Source: Nipponacmea schrenckii
Lineage: Eukaryota; Mollusca; Gastropoda; Lottiidae
Assembly: GCA_030562195.1 (NCBI GenBank)
Contig: CM060202.1
Coordinates: 8,804,001-8,868,000 of the forward strand
Reading direction: 5' to 3'
Length of the DNA: 64,000 nucleotides
Shown one piece after another: positions 24,540 through 37,000 of this stretch. Under the pieces are notes generated by a model. It had not been told where the DNA came from and ran no database searches. It was given only the letters and a program-made list of their open reading frames with translations. Numbering within the stretch: position 1 is the stretch's first letter; every line of letters begins with the position of its first letter. A program made the position numbers and the translations under genes.

Positions 24540-26075
24540 CATCTTCATTCACTTTGGTATAATAGTAAACATTAACATCTTCAAACACTTCAGTACACCA
24601 GTAAACATTAACATCTTCAAACACTTCAGTACACCAGTAAACATTAACATCTTCAATCACTTCAGTACACCAGTAAACATTAACATCTTCAATCACTTAG
24701 GTATACTAGTAAACATTAACATCTTCAAACACTTCAGTATACCAGTAAACATTAACATCTTCAATCACTTCAGTACACCAGTAAACATTAATATCTTCAA
24801 TCACTTCGGTATACTAGTAAACATTAACATCGTCAAACACTTCAGTACACCAGTAAACATTAACATCTTCAAACACTTCAGTACACCAGTAAACATTAAC
24901 ATCTTCAATCACTTCAGTACACCAGTGAACATTAACATCTTCAATCACTTCGGTATACTTGTAAACATTAACATCTTCAAACACTTCAGTACACCAGTAA
25001 ACATTAATATCTTCAATCACTTCGGTATACTAGTAAACATTAACATCTTCAAACACTTCAGTACACCAGTAAACATTAACATCTTCAATCACTTCAGTAC
25101 ACCAGTAAACATTAACATCTTCAATCACTTCAGTACACCAGTGAACATTAACATCTTCAATCACTTCGGTATACTAGTAAACATTAACATCTTCAAACAC
25201 TTCAGTACACCAGTAAACATTAATATCTTCAATCACTTCAGTACACCAGTGAACATTAACATCTTCAATCACTTCAGTACACCAGTAAACATTAACATCT
25301 TCAAACACTTCAGTACACCAGTAAACATTAACATCTTCAATCACTTCAGTACACCAGTGAACATTAACATCTTCAGTCACTTCAGTACACCAGTAAACAT
25401 TAACATCTTCAAACACTTCAGTACACCAGTAAACATTAACATCTTCAAACACTTCAGTACACCCGTAAACACTGGCATCTTCAAACACTTCAGTACACCA
25501 GTAAACATTAACATCTTCAAACACTTCAGTACACCAGTAAACATTAACATCTTCAAACACTTCAGTACACCAGTAAACATTAACATCTTCAATCACTTCG
25601 GTATACTAGTAAACATTAACATCTTCAAACACTTCAGTACACCAGTAAACATTAACATCTTCAAACACTTCAGTACACCAGTAAATATTAACATCTTCAA
25701 ACACTTCAGTACACCAGTAAACATTAACATCTTCAAACGCTTCAGTACACCAGTAAACATTAACATCTTCAATCACTTCAGTACACTAGTAAACATTAAC
25801 ATCTTCAATTACTTCGGTATACTAGTAAACATTAACATCTTCAATCACTTCAGTACACCAGTAAACAATAATATCTTCAAACACTTCAGTATACCAGTAA
25901 ATATCAAAATCTTCAAACACTTCAATACACCAGTAACCATTAATATCTTCAATCACTTCAGTACACTAGTAAACATTTACATCTTCAAACACTTCAGTAC
26001 ACCAGTAAACATTAACATCTTCAATCACTTCAGTACATAAGTCAACATTATCATCTTCAATCACTTTAGCGCTTC
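24540..26075. repeat. 36-bp minisatellite, right block (~42 units)
   Basis: Continuation of the same array beyond the TTAA insertion. It carries the longest stop-free frame (24925-26040 plus, 371 codons) simply because the unit is 12 codons without stops; minus-strand frames are open too. Marker units recur from the left block, for example CACCCGTAAACA with TGGCATC (23930 and 25460), and the AAACGCTTCAGTAC unit with its following neighbours (22037 and 25737). The right edge decays after about 26040. Confidence 0.95.
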
Positions 26076-27690
26076 TACACTCCTTGTCGTGAAATTTATT
26101 TCATATTTCATATGGTTTCTTCGTTAAAAGTAGGCTTAATATACAGTCTGCAATTTTAATTCAATAATTAAAGCCCTATCAGATTTAAAATCATATCTTC
26201 AGGCATTTTCTACTTTGCAAATTATATGTTTTCTGTTTTCCATAATGTTCGAATGTTATTCCCGAAAGTACAGTTTAAAGAATCACTACATGATATTCTA
26301 ATATGATAAACCGTTCAATGAAACACCAAAATAATCTCCCTTATCATACTCTATTTACAGAATCATTCCTCAATAACAAGTAATTTTTTTTAATATCGTC
26401 ACTTCAATTCTTCAAATATTGTTTGGTCAGATTTTTGCTCTTTAAAAAGATGTAGTACGTCTTTACGTCATGACGTAGTTTGCTTGGCTACGTTGTGGGA
26501 CGTGAGTTCTAATCCCGACCGGAGTATGAAAGTCCAATGACCATAAATAAGTCAATTTCACTCTTAATTCCAAGATTTTTGACCAAAGAACAGATGTTGA
26601 GAAGGAGCTTTGTCACGACGGACTTAAAATTGATATCCTTGTAAAATTTTCTTTTAAATTTGAACAATTTTTCACCTTAACTTTTTCAAGAATACTTCAT
26701 TATTTATGGCATGAAATCCCTTAAGTTCACTATCCAATTGGATAACAATGGACACCTAACATTGCAGTGTTATAAAACGTTGAAATGCGATATACATTAC
26801 ATGAATTTTATTGTCACTGCGCGTGTTCCGTACTAGTATTATTACTATTAATAGACATGACCTATTCTGGACCTCTATATCGGTGAAGGACGGGTATGTT
26901 GAATCATTTGAAAATTCTTGAACTTTTCCAACAATATAAGCTTTATGATCTATAGTTGTATAACTGAAATAGAACTTTTGACACTCTTTTACCGCGTTTA
27001 GTTGCCTTTTCTAATTTGCAGTAAGACTACTCTCATTCTTATTTATTTGATAGATGAAGGAAAAACATCGCATTAAATAAGTACGGAGGCCCATTAGTCC
27101 CATAATATGTATTCGCTTGTTGTGTATGAATTTGTTAGCTATGTTATTCAATGCTGACTTTTATTGAACTATATTTGCATCGAAAATCATTTTTTTTTTG
27201 TTAAGCATTAAAGCAACATTAGACCTACGCTTAATATAGACCTACAGAACCACATACATGCTTCGAGTTTCGTAGTTTGTAGTAGACATGAAACTTTTCG
27301 TAGATAGCCTACATGTAAATTCAAGTGTTTTCAAAAATCACCATGCTCTGTGCATGTAACGTTCTACAGATCATCAACGATAATGGTGATTGACTAGGAT
27401 ATAAGTTTTTGTTTATCTCTTCAAGACAATCATTTTGAGTCACCGCGTGACGTGATACGTGTATCACCAAAGATCGGCATCGCCTTCGTATGAATATGCT
27501 TCTTGGCTATTGCAACTGACAGGTTTTATGTGCGTTTTTTTTTTTTACTAGTATTGCTGTATTGTTTAGGACTTATTTTTATTCATAAGAACAAAAGCAC
27601 ATATACAGAAAAGGTAACAATTCTGGCATTGATAAGATTTATTGGATTATTTCCAGAAACAAGCGAATAAGGCTTTGATCGACTATTATA
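26076..27690. other. No gene seen; SINE-like head and ASB upstream region
   Basis: Upstream of the ASB-type gene. At about 26461-26560 a segment with GACGTGAGTTCTAATCCCG resembles a tRNA B box and the head of the SINE-2 copy at 51.1 kb, so it is probably a SINE fragment. TTATTTCCAG at about 27647-27656 could be a splice acceptor for a leader exon ending at the ATG of the ASB gene. I see no other exon. Confidence 0.4.
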
Positions 27691-29157
27691 ATGTCAATAG
27701 ATGGAGTACCAAATCCACCACCAGTTCCAGACGATTCTAAATTTTGTTATGTCAAATTTAAGCAAAACCCTAAAGGTAATTTACCCCATTAACCAATTAT
27801 TTACAGTGTACCCTGATTAATCCGACATACATCGGACCTCGAAATAATGTCGGATTAGCGAGAGTGACAGATTACGCAGAATTATGGAAGGAATTATCAA
27901 ACTAAAAGTGATAAATGTCAGTCGGAGATTTGTAAGTCAATTTTTATATGGTTTATATTTCATATTTTCATTCCTTATCGACTTCCAGAAGAACTGATTT
28001 TAGATTTTAATATTGTAGGAAAACGATACTTGAAAGAACTTCAGTTCAAGCTGGTGGGTGCCATTGAGTCGAATAATGCTGTTGAAGTTGCAAAACTCAT
28101 CAAAAAAGGGGTTGACGTTAACTGTATCATCCTGATTCATAAAACACCCTTAATCTATGCTATTGAACGTCGATCACTTAACCCTGAAATCCCCGTGATG
28201 TTGCTATATGCTGGTGCTGACGTGGAACATCCAGAAGCAGTAGCAAGAAGCCGAAGGCCAATCCATGCTGCCGTTATGACTGGATCTTTGAAATTAGTTA
28301 AACATTTATTGCAATTTCATGCTCGTATCGATGGTCGTGATGGGTCAAATATGACTGCTTTACATTACGCCTGTTATTACGGCTTCCAAGACATTACTTT
28401 GGAATTAATAGCTCACGATCCGGAGCATTTGATTCATATTTGTGATGTTACTGGAAGGACGGCCATACACCGAGCTATCGAAAGCAAACATTACGGTGTC
28501 GCAGAATTGCTCTACCAAAAGGGAGCTGACGTTAATACTCCAGATATCAATGGTTGGACACCAATATTTCAAAGTATTATTTTCAATGATACATGCAGTG
28601 TGAAATATTTACTAAAACATAATGCTCAAGTAAACATTAAAGACAAAAACGGCAACACGCCCTTACATGCTGCATGCAACCCTTTAGGAAAGGAATACGT
28701 AAGAATTGTGTCCAGTACGTCCATGGATTATTATAAACGAACGCGTCGTATACCAACACCCGAGCTGCAATCATTATTTATTTTAGAACAGATTGGGTGT
28801 ATTAAAACTGTACAGATTTTAGTTAATGCAGGCGCAGATGTATCAGCTTTAAATGAATCAGGTGCTAATCCAGTTCACCACGCTAAAGTACCCGAAATTG
28901 TAATATACCTTTTGGCCTGTGGAACTAGGTTACATCCAGAGATTCTTATATGTCTGTCCCAAGCAGGAGAAAGTGAATTAGTGGAATTAGTCAGTTCATC
29001 CAGTGCATATCTAGAACAAAATAGTTTGTTGCGACAGTGCCGAAACATCATCCGCAAACAACTTGCTTACACTAGAAATATCCAGAAGGCTGTTGCCAAA
29101 TTACCTCTTCCAGAGAAATTAAAAGATTACGTGAATCTGAGAGATTATGATATATAA
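27691..29157 (+). CDS. Ankyrin repeat and SOCS box (ASB-type) protein, two exons
   Basis: Predicted substrate-recognition subunit of a Cullin-5/Elongin B/C (ECS) ubiquitin ligase; ankyrin repeats bind the target and the SOCS box docks Elongin C and Cul5. The gene model is join(27691..27775, 27989..29157), 417 residues. Exon 1 ends CCCTAAAG before GTAATT; exon 2 starts after ACTTCCAG. The split codon (G|AA) keeps the frame. Roughly seven ankyrin repeats cover residues 49-345; clear cores are TPLIYAIERR, RPIHAAVMTGSLKLVKHLL, TALHYACYYG, TAIHRAIESKHYGVAELL, TPIFQSIIFND and TPLHAACN. The C-terminus has a BC box (SLLRQCRNIIRKQL, about 374-387) and a Cul5 box (LPLPEKLKDYV, about 401-411). The length matches ASB proteins. 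The exact ASB paralogue is not resolved. A possible poly(A) signal AATAAA lies at 29790-29795. Confidence 0.93.
27795..27885. mobile_element. Short TIR-like fragment in the ASB intron
   Basis: The 213-bp intron contains ACAGTGTACCCTGATTAATC, CGACATACATCGGACCTCG and TAATGTCGGATTAGCGAGAG. This phrasing is reminiscent of terminal inverted repeats of pogo/Tigger-type Tc1-mariner elements. Only one end is visible, so the call is weak. Confidence 0.35.
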
Positions 29158-30294
29158 AAAATATCTTAAGACCTTACTTTTCAATCATTTTGACCCTTAA
29201 TATATAGCTTACCACGTGTAGATTCGGTCCATTATTAATTTTGGGAAAGCTTAAATCGATTATTGGACTGACAAAACCCGCAGGTTTTTTGGAGGAAAAA
29301 AAGGTATTCTTTATAGAGGAATGACGTCCAAAAAAGCTTGAAATAGTTAACCCTCCATGTATCCCCGCATTTGTGCCTATGCCCCCCACCCCCTCCCCCA
29401 AAAAACAAAAACAAAAACCTCTTAGCTGATCGTTTTTATTTTCTTTATACAAATAGTATCCCTTAATGGGATCCATGAAATTCAGCAGCAAATGGATTTT
29501 AAATAACTGCTGGCAACCGGTGATAGCCGTGGCAACAGAGAAACCAGATCAATGGCCGGTTACGCTTCACCACTTCCACTATTTAACTATTTTGAATCTA
29601 TGGGGACCTAAGTGGTATCTTGATAATGACGCAATTGATGCAATGGTTGCTTTGCAGCTGCTTATCGGCTTATCAACCAGTGCCTTACTCAAGGGACTAG
29701 CAAAGAAGACCAAGTTTTAAAACTTTGCCATTTCTTAATCTAGTACTTAGTCGTACGATGAGGTAAGTATTTGTTTACATTATGTTAGCAATAAAACCAA
29801 ACTTATTCCGGGTGTGTTTTTTTACAGCCTTGGAAATACCGGCAAGGGCTTCTCGACTAACATTTTTGGTCAATTGACATGTTCAGTATCTTAATAAATG
29901 ATCGTTCACGGTATATAACGTGATTTTCTTGCTCTTGATTTCTTTGTCATGCCTTAAAAATCTTGTCTCTAACGATCAGACATCGATTTCAATCAGTTTT
30001 AACTAAGCAAGAATTATTAATTAAAATCATACACAGACTTTAGAATTCACATTAATACATTTCTTTGATGTGATTGATCATGATAAATCAGTTTTCTTTG
30101 ATTAATCTTGAAATAATAGAAGAAATATTATATATAATTACGATAATAAGTAAAATCGAACTCTTGATATAGATTTGAAAGAGGTTTCATGAATCATAAT
30201 CACAATTATAAATAATTAGTGTGAAATATTTGCAGATGTGACACAAATTAACTATTACCACGAAAGTTAGTGGGGTGGGTGAGATTTTATTATC
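29158..30294. other. No gene seen downstream of the ASB-type gene
   Basis: Includes the likely 3' UTR, a C-rich run at about 29382-29398 and an 84-codon open frame at 29466-29720 with no recognisable domain. AT-rich thereafter. Confidence 0.35.
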
Positions 30295-30705
30295 TTATAC
30301 CTGATTTTAGTAATTACTTCAAATTATTTTGAACTTGATTTTAGTAATTATTATGAAACTGATAATAGTAATTATTTCAAATAATTTTGATCCTCATTTT
30401 AGTAATTACTTCAAGTTATTTTGATCCTCATTTTAGTAATTACTTCAAGTTATTTTGATCCTCATTTTAGTAATTACTTCAAATTATTTTGAACTTGATT
30501 TTAGTAATTATTATGAACCTGATAATAGTTATTACTTCAAATTATTTTGAACCTGATATTAGTAATTATTTCAAATAATTTTGATCCTCATTTTAGTAAT
30601 TACCGGTACTTCAAATTATTTTGAACCTGATATTAGTAATTATTTCAAATTATTTTGATCCTCATTTTAGTAATTAGTTAAAATTATTTTGATCCTCATT
30701 TTAAT
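30295..30705. repeat. 34-bp minisatellite (TTTTAGTAATTACTTCAAAT)
   Basis: About 12 units of roughly 34 bp. Each has TTTTAGTAATTA, CTTCAAATTATTTTGA and either TCCTCA or ACTTGA/ACCTGA. Two sub-variants alternate. The unit is almost pure A/T and non-coding. Confidence 0.88.
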
Positions 30706-30759
30706 AATAGGCTAGAGGCTATGATATTTGTTAATCGTTCTTTTGTAAGCACCCACAAA

Positions 30760-32215
30760 GAGAGGGATATTCTCTATGCGTAATCGTTATTCGTTTTTTG
30801 TTATTTGTTATTCGTTTTTTCGTCATTTTTTATTCGTTATTCGTCCTTTTTTAAGCACCAAGAGGGGGATATTCGCTATTCGTTTTCGTTATTCGTTTTT
30901 CGCTATTCGTTTTTTGCTTTCGCTTTTCGTTTTTCGTTATTTGTTCTTTTGTAAGCACCAAGAGGAGGATATTCGCTATTCGTTTTCGTTATTCGTTTTC
31001 GTTATTGTAGCACTTCTACATCTTTAAATGACTTTGACTTTGAAAATTGGAATTTATAAGAAGAAACAGATGCTATGATATTTGATATTCGTTATTCGTT
31101 ATTCGTTCTTTTGCAATCACCAAGAGGGGGATTTTCGCTATTCGCTATTCGTTCTTCGTTATTCGTTTTTCGCTTTTCGTTATTCGTTATTGTAGCACTT
31201 CTAGATGTTAAAATGACTTTGACTTTAGAAATTGGGATTTATAAGAAGAAACAGAGGCTATGATATTTGTTGATCGTTCTTTTGTAAGAACCAACAAATC
31301 GTAATTCGTTTGTCGTATTTCGTTATTCTTTTTGTCGTTATTCCTCATTCGTCTTTCGTTATTCCTCTTTTTGTAAGCACCAAGAGGTGGATATTCGCTA
31401 TTCGTTTTTCGTTTCTTATTATTCATTATTCGTTTTTGTTTTTCGCTTTTCGTTTTTCGTTCTTTTGCAAGCACCAAGAGGAGGATATTCGCTATTCGTT
31501 TTCGGTATTCGTTTTTCGTTATTCATTTTTCGTTATTTGTTTTTCGTTATTCGTTCTTTTGCAAGCACCAAGAGGAGGATATTCGCTATTCGTTTTCGGT
31601 ATTCGTTTTTCCTTATTCATTTTTCGTTATTTGTTTTTCGTTATTCGTTCTTTTGCAAGCACCAAGAGGGTAATATTCGCTATTCGTTTTCGATATTCGT
31701 TTTTCGTTTTCGTTTTTCGCATTTCATTTTTCGTTATTGTAGCACTTCTAGATGTTTAAATGACTTTGACTTTGAAAATTGGGATTTATAAGAAGAAACA
31801 GAGGTATGATATTTGATATTCGTTTCTTTTGTAAGCACCAAGAGGGGGGTATACGCGTTTCGTTATTTGTTTTCGTGATTCGTTTTTCGCGATTCGTTTC
31901 TTTTGTAAGCACCAAAAGGACGATATTTGCTATTAGTTTTCGTTATTCGTTTTTTGTTATTAGTTATTCGTTTTTCGCATTTCGTTATTTGTTATTGTAG
32001 CACTTCTTAATGTTTAAATGACTTTGACTTTGAAAATTGGGATTTATAAGAAAAACAGAGGCTATGATAATTGTTATTCGTTTCTTTTGTAAGCTCCAAG
32101 AGGGGGGTATTCGTTTTTCGTTATTTGTTTTCGTTATTCGTTTTTTGTTTTTCGTTATTGGTTATTGGCTATTCGCTTTTCGCCTTTCGTTATTCGTTAT
32201 TGTAATACTTCTAGA
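30760..32215. repeat. TTCGTT-rich compound tandem repeat
   Basis: Low-complexity TTATTCGTTTTTCG sequence punctuated by two recurring modules: GTAAGCACCAAGAGGAGG followed by ATATTCGCTATTCG, and an ~80-bp module with TGTAGCACTTCTAGATGT through TTGGGATTTATAAGAAGAAA (near 31006, 31191, 31738, 31997 and partly 32203). It forms an irregular higher-order structure. All open frames here (such as 31310-31759 and 31387-31791) read phenylalanine/arginine/serine low complexity and are artefacts. Confidence 0.85.
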
Positions 32216-32707
32216 TGTTTAAATGACTTCATGTTGTGTTTTACATTGTTTTATTAGGTATAGATCTTGTAAAAGGTAGTGAAAGAGCGATATCTGGGAT
32301 TGGTGGCGGCGAATCCTCCTCTGTTCTGACTCCCGGCCAGGCTTGACAGGCTCTCTTTTTCCACGACCTGAACCCTGGATGACCAACATACAGGCTATTG
32401 GTTGGCGTAGCTCGATGCAAGCTGTCCAGTTCAATGTTAGGACACAATTATATGGATAACAACTACTTTATTAAATAATTTGCGACGTTTCAACGAGGAT
32501 GCTCCCGTCTTTATCAAACAATAACAGAGAAGAGGGAATATATATAGCACATGATGATAATTAACAGTTAACAGGTGAAGCCTTTCAAAGGGTGACAATA
32601 TAAACAACGCCTAACTAATTAAGAAGAAAACTAATGATGAACGTAAAACATTAGTTAACTTAATTACACAAGACAGCTGATTAGGCATGACAATTAAGTG
32701 GAAGTCA
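32216..32707 (-). mobile_element. 3' region of a Penelope-like element, with hammerhead-like core
   Basis: Lies downstream of the GIY-YIG fragment stop codon on the minus strand. At 32481-32520 the minus strand reads TTTGATAAAGACGGG, then CTCGTTGAAACGTCG: a CUGANGA-like stretch, a short stem (ACGGG/CTCGT) and GAAAC, the layout of a hammerhead ribozyme core. Hammerhead motifs are known from Penelope-like elements. Two core bases deviate (U for C3, A for G8), so activity is doubtful. The outer end contains GGTCGTGGAAAAAGAGAGCC. Confidence 0.55.
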
Positions 32708-33199
32708 TTACATTATGAGGGGATCATAGGCATGTGAGATGAAGACTCCTGTATCCCTATTAAGTTGTGGTTGGGTTCTTCTTATGTGAATGGCTTCTGT
32801 CATTTGTCTGTTTTCCTTGTTCAATTGATTTGTAGTTAGGGCCTTGATGTTGGTAGTTTTAATTTTGTGCTTCCTGTTATTCTTTATGTGTTCTGAAACT
32901 GCAGACATTTGGGTAGGAGCTAGGGATAGATGTTCTTGTATTCTTACGTTTAGTGGTTTTCTTGTTTCTCCAATATATTCCTGTTCACATGAACATGTTA
33001 TTTTGTAAACAGACCCTTTCGGTGATGGAAGGATGGTGGGTTGAAGCTTGCCATTGGCACCAAGTATATCTTTGATCGATCTTCCTGACGAGAATTGGGT
33101 TTCGATGCCAACGGTTTGCTTAAGAAGTCTTCGAATTTGGTAGGATAATTTTCCATGGAACGGGATGCTGATGCGAATTGTAGGTGATGAAGGTTTAGT
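32708..33199 (-). pseudogene. 5'-truncated Penelope-like element: GIY-YIG endonuclease domain (copy 1)
   Basis: Minus-strand frame of 163 codons ending at 32708, with a stop just upstream (33200-33202). Its N-terminal half reads RISIPFHGKLSYQI and QTVGIETQFSSGRSIKDIL, like the RT-to-endonuclease linker of Penelope-like elements. It then carries the GIY-YIG signature: VYKITCSCEQEYIGET with RKPLNVRIQEH, followed by SAVSEHIKNN. The rest of the reverse transcriptase is absent, so this is a dead 5'-truncated copy. An almost identical second copy at 38626-39117 arose with the A-segment duplication, not by a second insertion. Confidence 0.85.
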
Positions 33200-33229
33200 T
33201 CAAACATGCATGCACAGTCAGCACTAGAT

Positions 33230-34057
33230 TTATAATCCAGGACACTCTCTCATCCTATATCCTGCTCACACGACCACCTTAATTAAGAGCCCACCTTCAA
33301 TAAACGATCACAATAAATTCCCCCCTACGAGTTTTCATTGTAATTATCGAATAATAAGCGACCACCTTCATTACGCGACCAGCGGCCATGTATTTACACT
33401 CCCAATTGATTAAAATAAGTCAATTAAGCGACCATGACACTTCTGATTATCTCCCTTAACAAAGATTACGTTCACGCGTCGGTGATATTCAATGAGATTA
33501 TCGCTAATCGGTAATTAGTTAATCTACAGATTAATTTTATAGCTTGTTGCTGTTTAATATTGATAGATTTTATCGTATTGACAATTATTATAAAGTACTG
33601 TAAAGGCTTCAAAGTTTCGATTTTGGTAAATTTGATCAGAAAGCGAAAGTAGTGTGTACCGGATGTTGTTATAAAATCATATAAATCAGGTGAAAATGGA
33701 ATAATGCGAATTGCCGGAAAATTAAAATGCAAGTAAAGATTAATAGCTCATTGATTTACGGTAGAGAATTTTGATTTGAAAACGATAGTTACAGTGAAAT
33801 CGTTGGTGTCTAAAAGAAAATAAAATACGACAAAATAGGGTATCCAGTCGGTAGATAGAAGACAGCATGCAAAAGCGGTAGAAACTATACATGTATAATT
33901 AAATCTTAGATCCTATGATTTCCAAAATGTCAAAACGAAATGGTCTTGCAGTTCCTCTCTTAAGAGGCTACCTTCACTCAGCGACCGTTTTTGAATATTC
34001 ACTTGAGTAGTCTCTGAATGCAGGTTCTACTAAACAAATACGATCTTCACGCCCACG
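33230..34057. repeat. Dispersed repeat with GCGACCACCTTCATT motifs (copy 1)
   Basis: Between the Penelope fragment and the A1 edge. Short motifs CACGACCACCTTAATT, AAGCGACCACCTTCATTACG and TCAATTAAGCGACCATG recur at 33270-33435. A related segment occurs in inverted orientation at 41195-41360. The far end (about 34040-34057) is the truncated end of a LINE fragment that is intact in A2/X. No gene seen; the open frame at 33472-33732 has no recognised domain. Confidence 0.55.
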
Positions 34058-37000
34058 CCAAGGACCAGCTGGTAGAAAGGATCCTTGCCGCGGCGAACAA
34101 ATATATAAATCGCTCTTAATTTGGTGCATCAGGCTTTGTAAAAGAATCTAACACTATGCCTCACAGCGTATGTCCGACGTACAACTGCATTTGACATACT
34201 GTCAACATCATCTGACGAGACCCAAGGCTAAGAAAAACTGCATAAATCATATATTCAGCAGTTACGTGAAAAACAATTCAGCATTCAAAATATGGCCATA
34301 CAGTTCTTATTATAGAAAAACTTACATCAACAGTGAACACATACAGCGGAAACAAAAATAAGTTGAGTTAGATAGTCTTTTGTAATGTAGGGGCATGGGT
34401 GGAACAAGTACATAATTAAAATTGGGATAAAGGATCTGGATCTGCTGGATACTTTACTTCTGTTTTGATCTGAAATTAGATTCCAAATTCATTAAGACGC
34501 CCACAGACTATAGACTACAGTCTGCTTTCATTGGTTAATCTAACTTTGATTTAGGTGTGAGATAAAGTACCTCAACAGCTTTTTTGGGGTCATTGACTGC
34601 GAATTAATGAGTGTATCACTGCGACTATTTTCATTCATTAATTAGCATAATGCTGATGTAACTGTTGGAGTTCTTACACGAATATTTGATGTAATTAATG
34701 TCATTATTGGAAATGAGGAAAATCATCATCATTAAGCAGATTTTATCGTGGTAATTTAATGATAACATACGATGGTTAACCTTAAATATTGTTCGCATAA
34801 TTATGTAATGTGATTAGAGCTAAATATGGATAAAAACAAAAGGCTTTGATTCCTAATACATAAACCAAGTGCTGACGACATGAAATCAAACTAATGATTA
34901 AGTGTTTCATAATGAAAAGTAGTATCAGGTGTCTAGAAAAGTAAGCATGATCTACCCTTCCCTCCTTCCTAATATCCTTATGGGTCTATTATGCATGGTT
35001 TAGTGAATTAAGTCTGGTTTAACACTTTACAATGCCTTGATATCTTTATGTTGCCTTGTAAAATGTTGCTTCTGTAATGAGACTTGGTATTATAGTCGTA
35101 TTTTTAAACAAAACTGTGTATTCTATCATCGATAACCATTTTAATGATTACTTCATAAGGGGAACACGTTGTCAAACAATGTAAGTCATTACAAATTCAA
35201 TAAAGCAAAGTACAGTATTATCTTTTTTTAGAAGCTGCCTTTCTAGCTTACTATTGACCATAGTATGCGTTTGTTTCTGATGAAATCTTTCCGTAGGAGT
35301 TCTAAAATAGATAAAGAAACGTTTTCAGGGTTGATTGGGTTCTTGAATGTAGGTAAGTATTGTTTTTCCTAAGAAAGTGGCAGTAACATCTACCTGCAAC
35401 TAAACGTTCCAACTCCCAACACATGCTGACATTCAAGAATTCAAGAAATCTAACGCTTCACTACCTTACCTTACCTCACTTTAGCCAGGTCGAGATGAAC
35501 TTTCGGATTTTTCAGCCCGGTTTCCCCTTGTCAGTGATGCATGTCGGAGGGACTGACATATAAAAGCGTCTAGTCATTCGGACAATAAATCGAGGCCCCG
35601 TTTGCTACAGACTGTGAACGTTAAAGATCCCTCGACAGTTGAATCGCAAAAAGTAGGCTAATGGAGCCATTCCTGTCACGATTTCTCTCATTGCACACTG
35701 CATGACGTTGCCCATTTTCATTAGCCCATAAGTTACAGAAGAGTAAAACGTAAAACTTCATTCATTTCATTTCCTATCCATTGCCGGGTATATTACATGG
35801 ACGACCACTCAAATTAAATTTGCTTAAAATTAATTTAATTATTAGCTGTGATTCGTCTGTGTATTTTTATATGAAAACAAAAATACATGTGCGAAATGTT
35901 TCATGAATTGAATTGGTGTGTAATAAACACAATAAATGAAAAATTGGTAAAATGATTGAAGAGGAAATTTACTTTTATCATTTTCATAGGCATTTCTTTA
36001 GAAACATAATATTACCTCGGCCTTTTAAAAACCACAAACTTCGTAACGTCCCATTGAAATATATCTTTGTCTGATTTTAACTAACACGGAGTGACCTATG
36101 GTTGAAATATAGGAAATACGTGTTGTGTCATTGGCAGACTTTCAAAATCAATTTAATTATTGTCAGTGGTAAGGTTTAAGCTATTCTTTCAATTTATGGT
36201 CATTGATTTACTTTATTAAAGAAACGAGATCTAAAAATCAACAATGTTAGTGTGATTAAAAACAACTTGTGTCTGGCGTTAACAATTGAATTACGTTTAT
36301 TCCCTAAATACATTTCTGTCAACCACGTCGATTTTAGTGCCAGACATTGGACATTTGGTTATACACAATGGCAATCAAGTTAGTTTAATATCAATATTAG
36401 TTCTGGTGGAACTGCCGTTCATTGACTGCTTTATAACGATAACTTGTGGGTTATGGCATTATGGCATCAGTCTTATTCACTTTTTTGCCTACAGAACGTT
36501 TGAATCATTCTGACATTACCCAAATGAGCCTAAATTTCGCTAGCAAGTTTTGTGAATTATACAACTATTAAACGGGTTTGAAATCTATTAAAAAAATAAA
36601 TAGATTGATACAAAAAATATCTATAGACTTTGAATACAGCACAGTATGCTTTGTCATCTCCTTCAATACATCAAGCAATCAAGTTGTGCTCACTGATATA
36701 GCTATAATATAAGAGAAATTTCTAATACTAATATTGTCTAGCTATGATATTATTTTTTTTATGAAAGATTTGAGAATCTATTGTGGCTTAACATTAATGA
36801 AGTCTCGAGTTGTTTGGAAATGTCAAAAAGCGAAGAAGCTGTTGAGACAGATTGTTCATCTACTTGATCAGAAATTTGCTGTAAAACCTCATTTCATTAA
36901 GTTCGCATGTCAAAAATGGGTTGAGAGGCATTAACGTTAGCGTTATTAATAAAATTTCAGTTCATATTTTTCATTATATTATGTATAACTGAAAACGAAA

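Larger units (their letters stand above)
31251..34057. repeat. Duplicated segment A, copy 1 (A1)
   Basis: Matches 37257-39975 nearly base for base, apart from one extra ~85-bp TTCGTT-array unit here (31480-31570 region) and scattered substitutions. It starts inside the TTCGTT array at ACAGAGGCTATGAT and ends at TTCACGCCCACG. It carries the truncated Penelope-like element. Copy 1 runs directly into segment B1. Confidence 0.93.

Noticed and set aside
24925..26040. 371-codon open frame with a 12-residue repeat (VNINIFKHFSTP)
   Set aside because: The 36-bp unit has no stop in several frames on both strands, so any array of this unit is open. There is no start context, splice signal or non-repeat domain.
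21836..26075. CRISPR-like array because of 36-bp repeats
   Set aside because: Units abut directly without unique spacers, and the genome is eukaryotic.
31310..31791. Open frames of 134-149 codons in the TTCGTT region and their copies at 37.3-37.7 kb
   Set aside because: Low-complexity translation of a simple repeat; overlapping frames are equally open.
34170..36934. Three open frames (34170-34361, 36286-36513, 36734-36934) conserved in B2 as possible genes
   Set aside because: Their conservation is explained by the recent duplication. No domain, codon bias or splice context supports coding.
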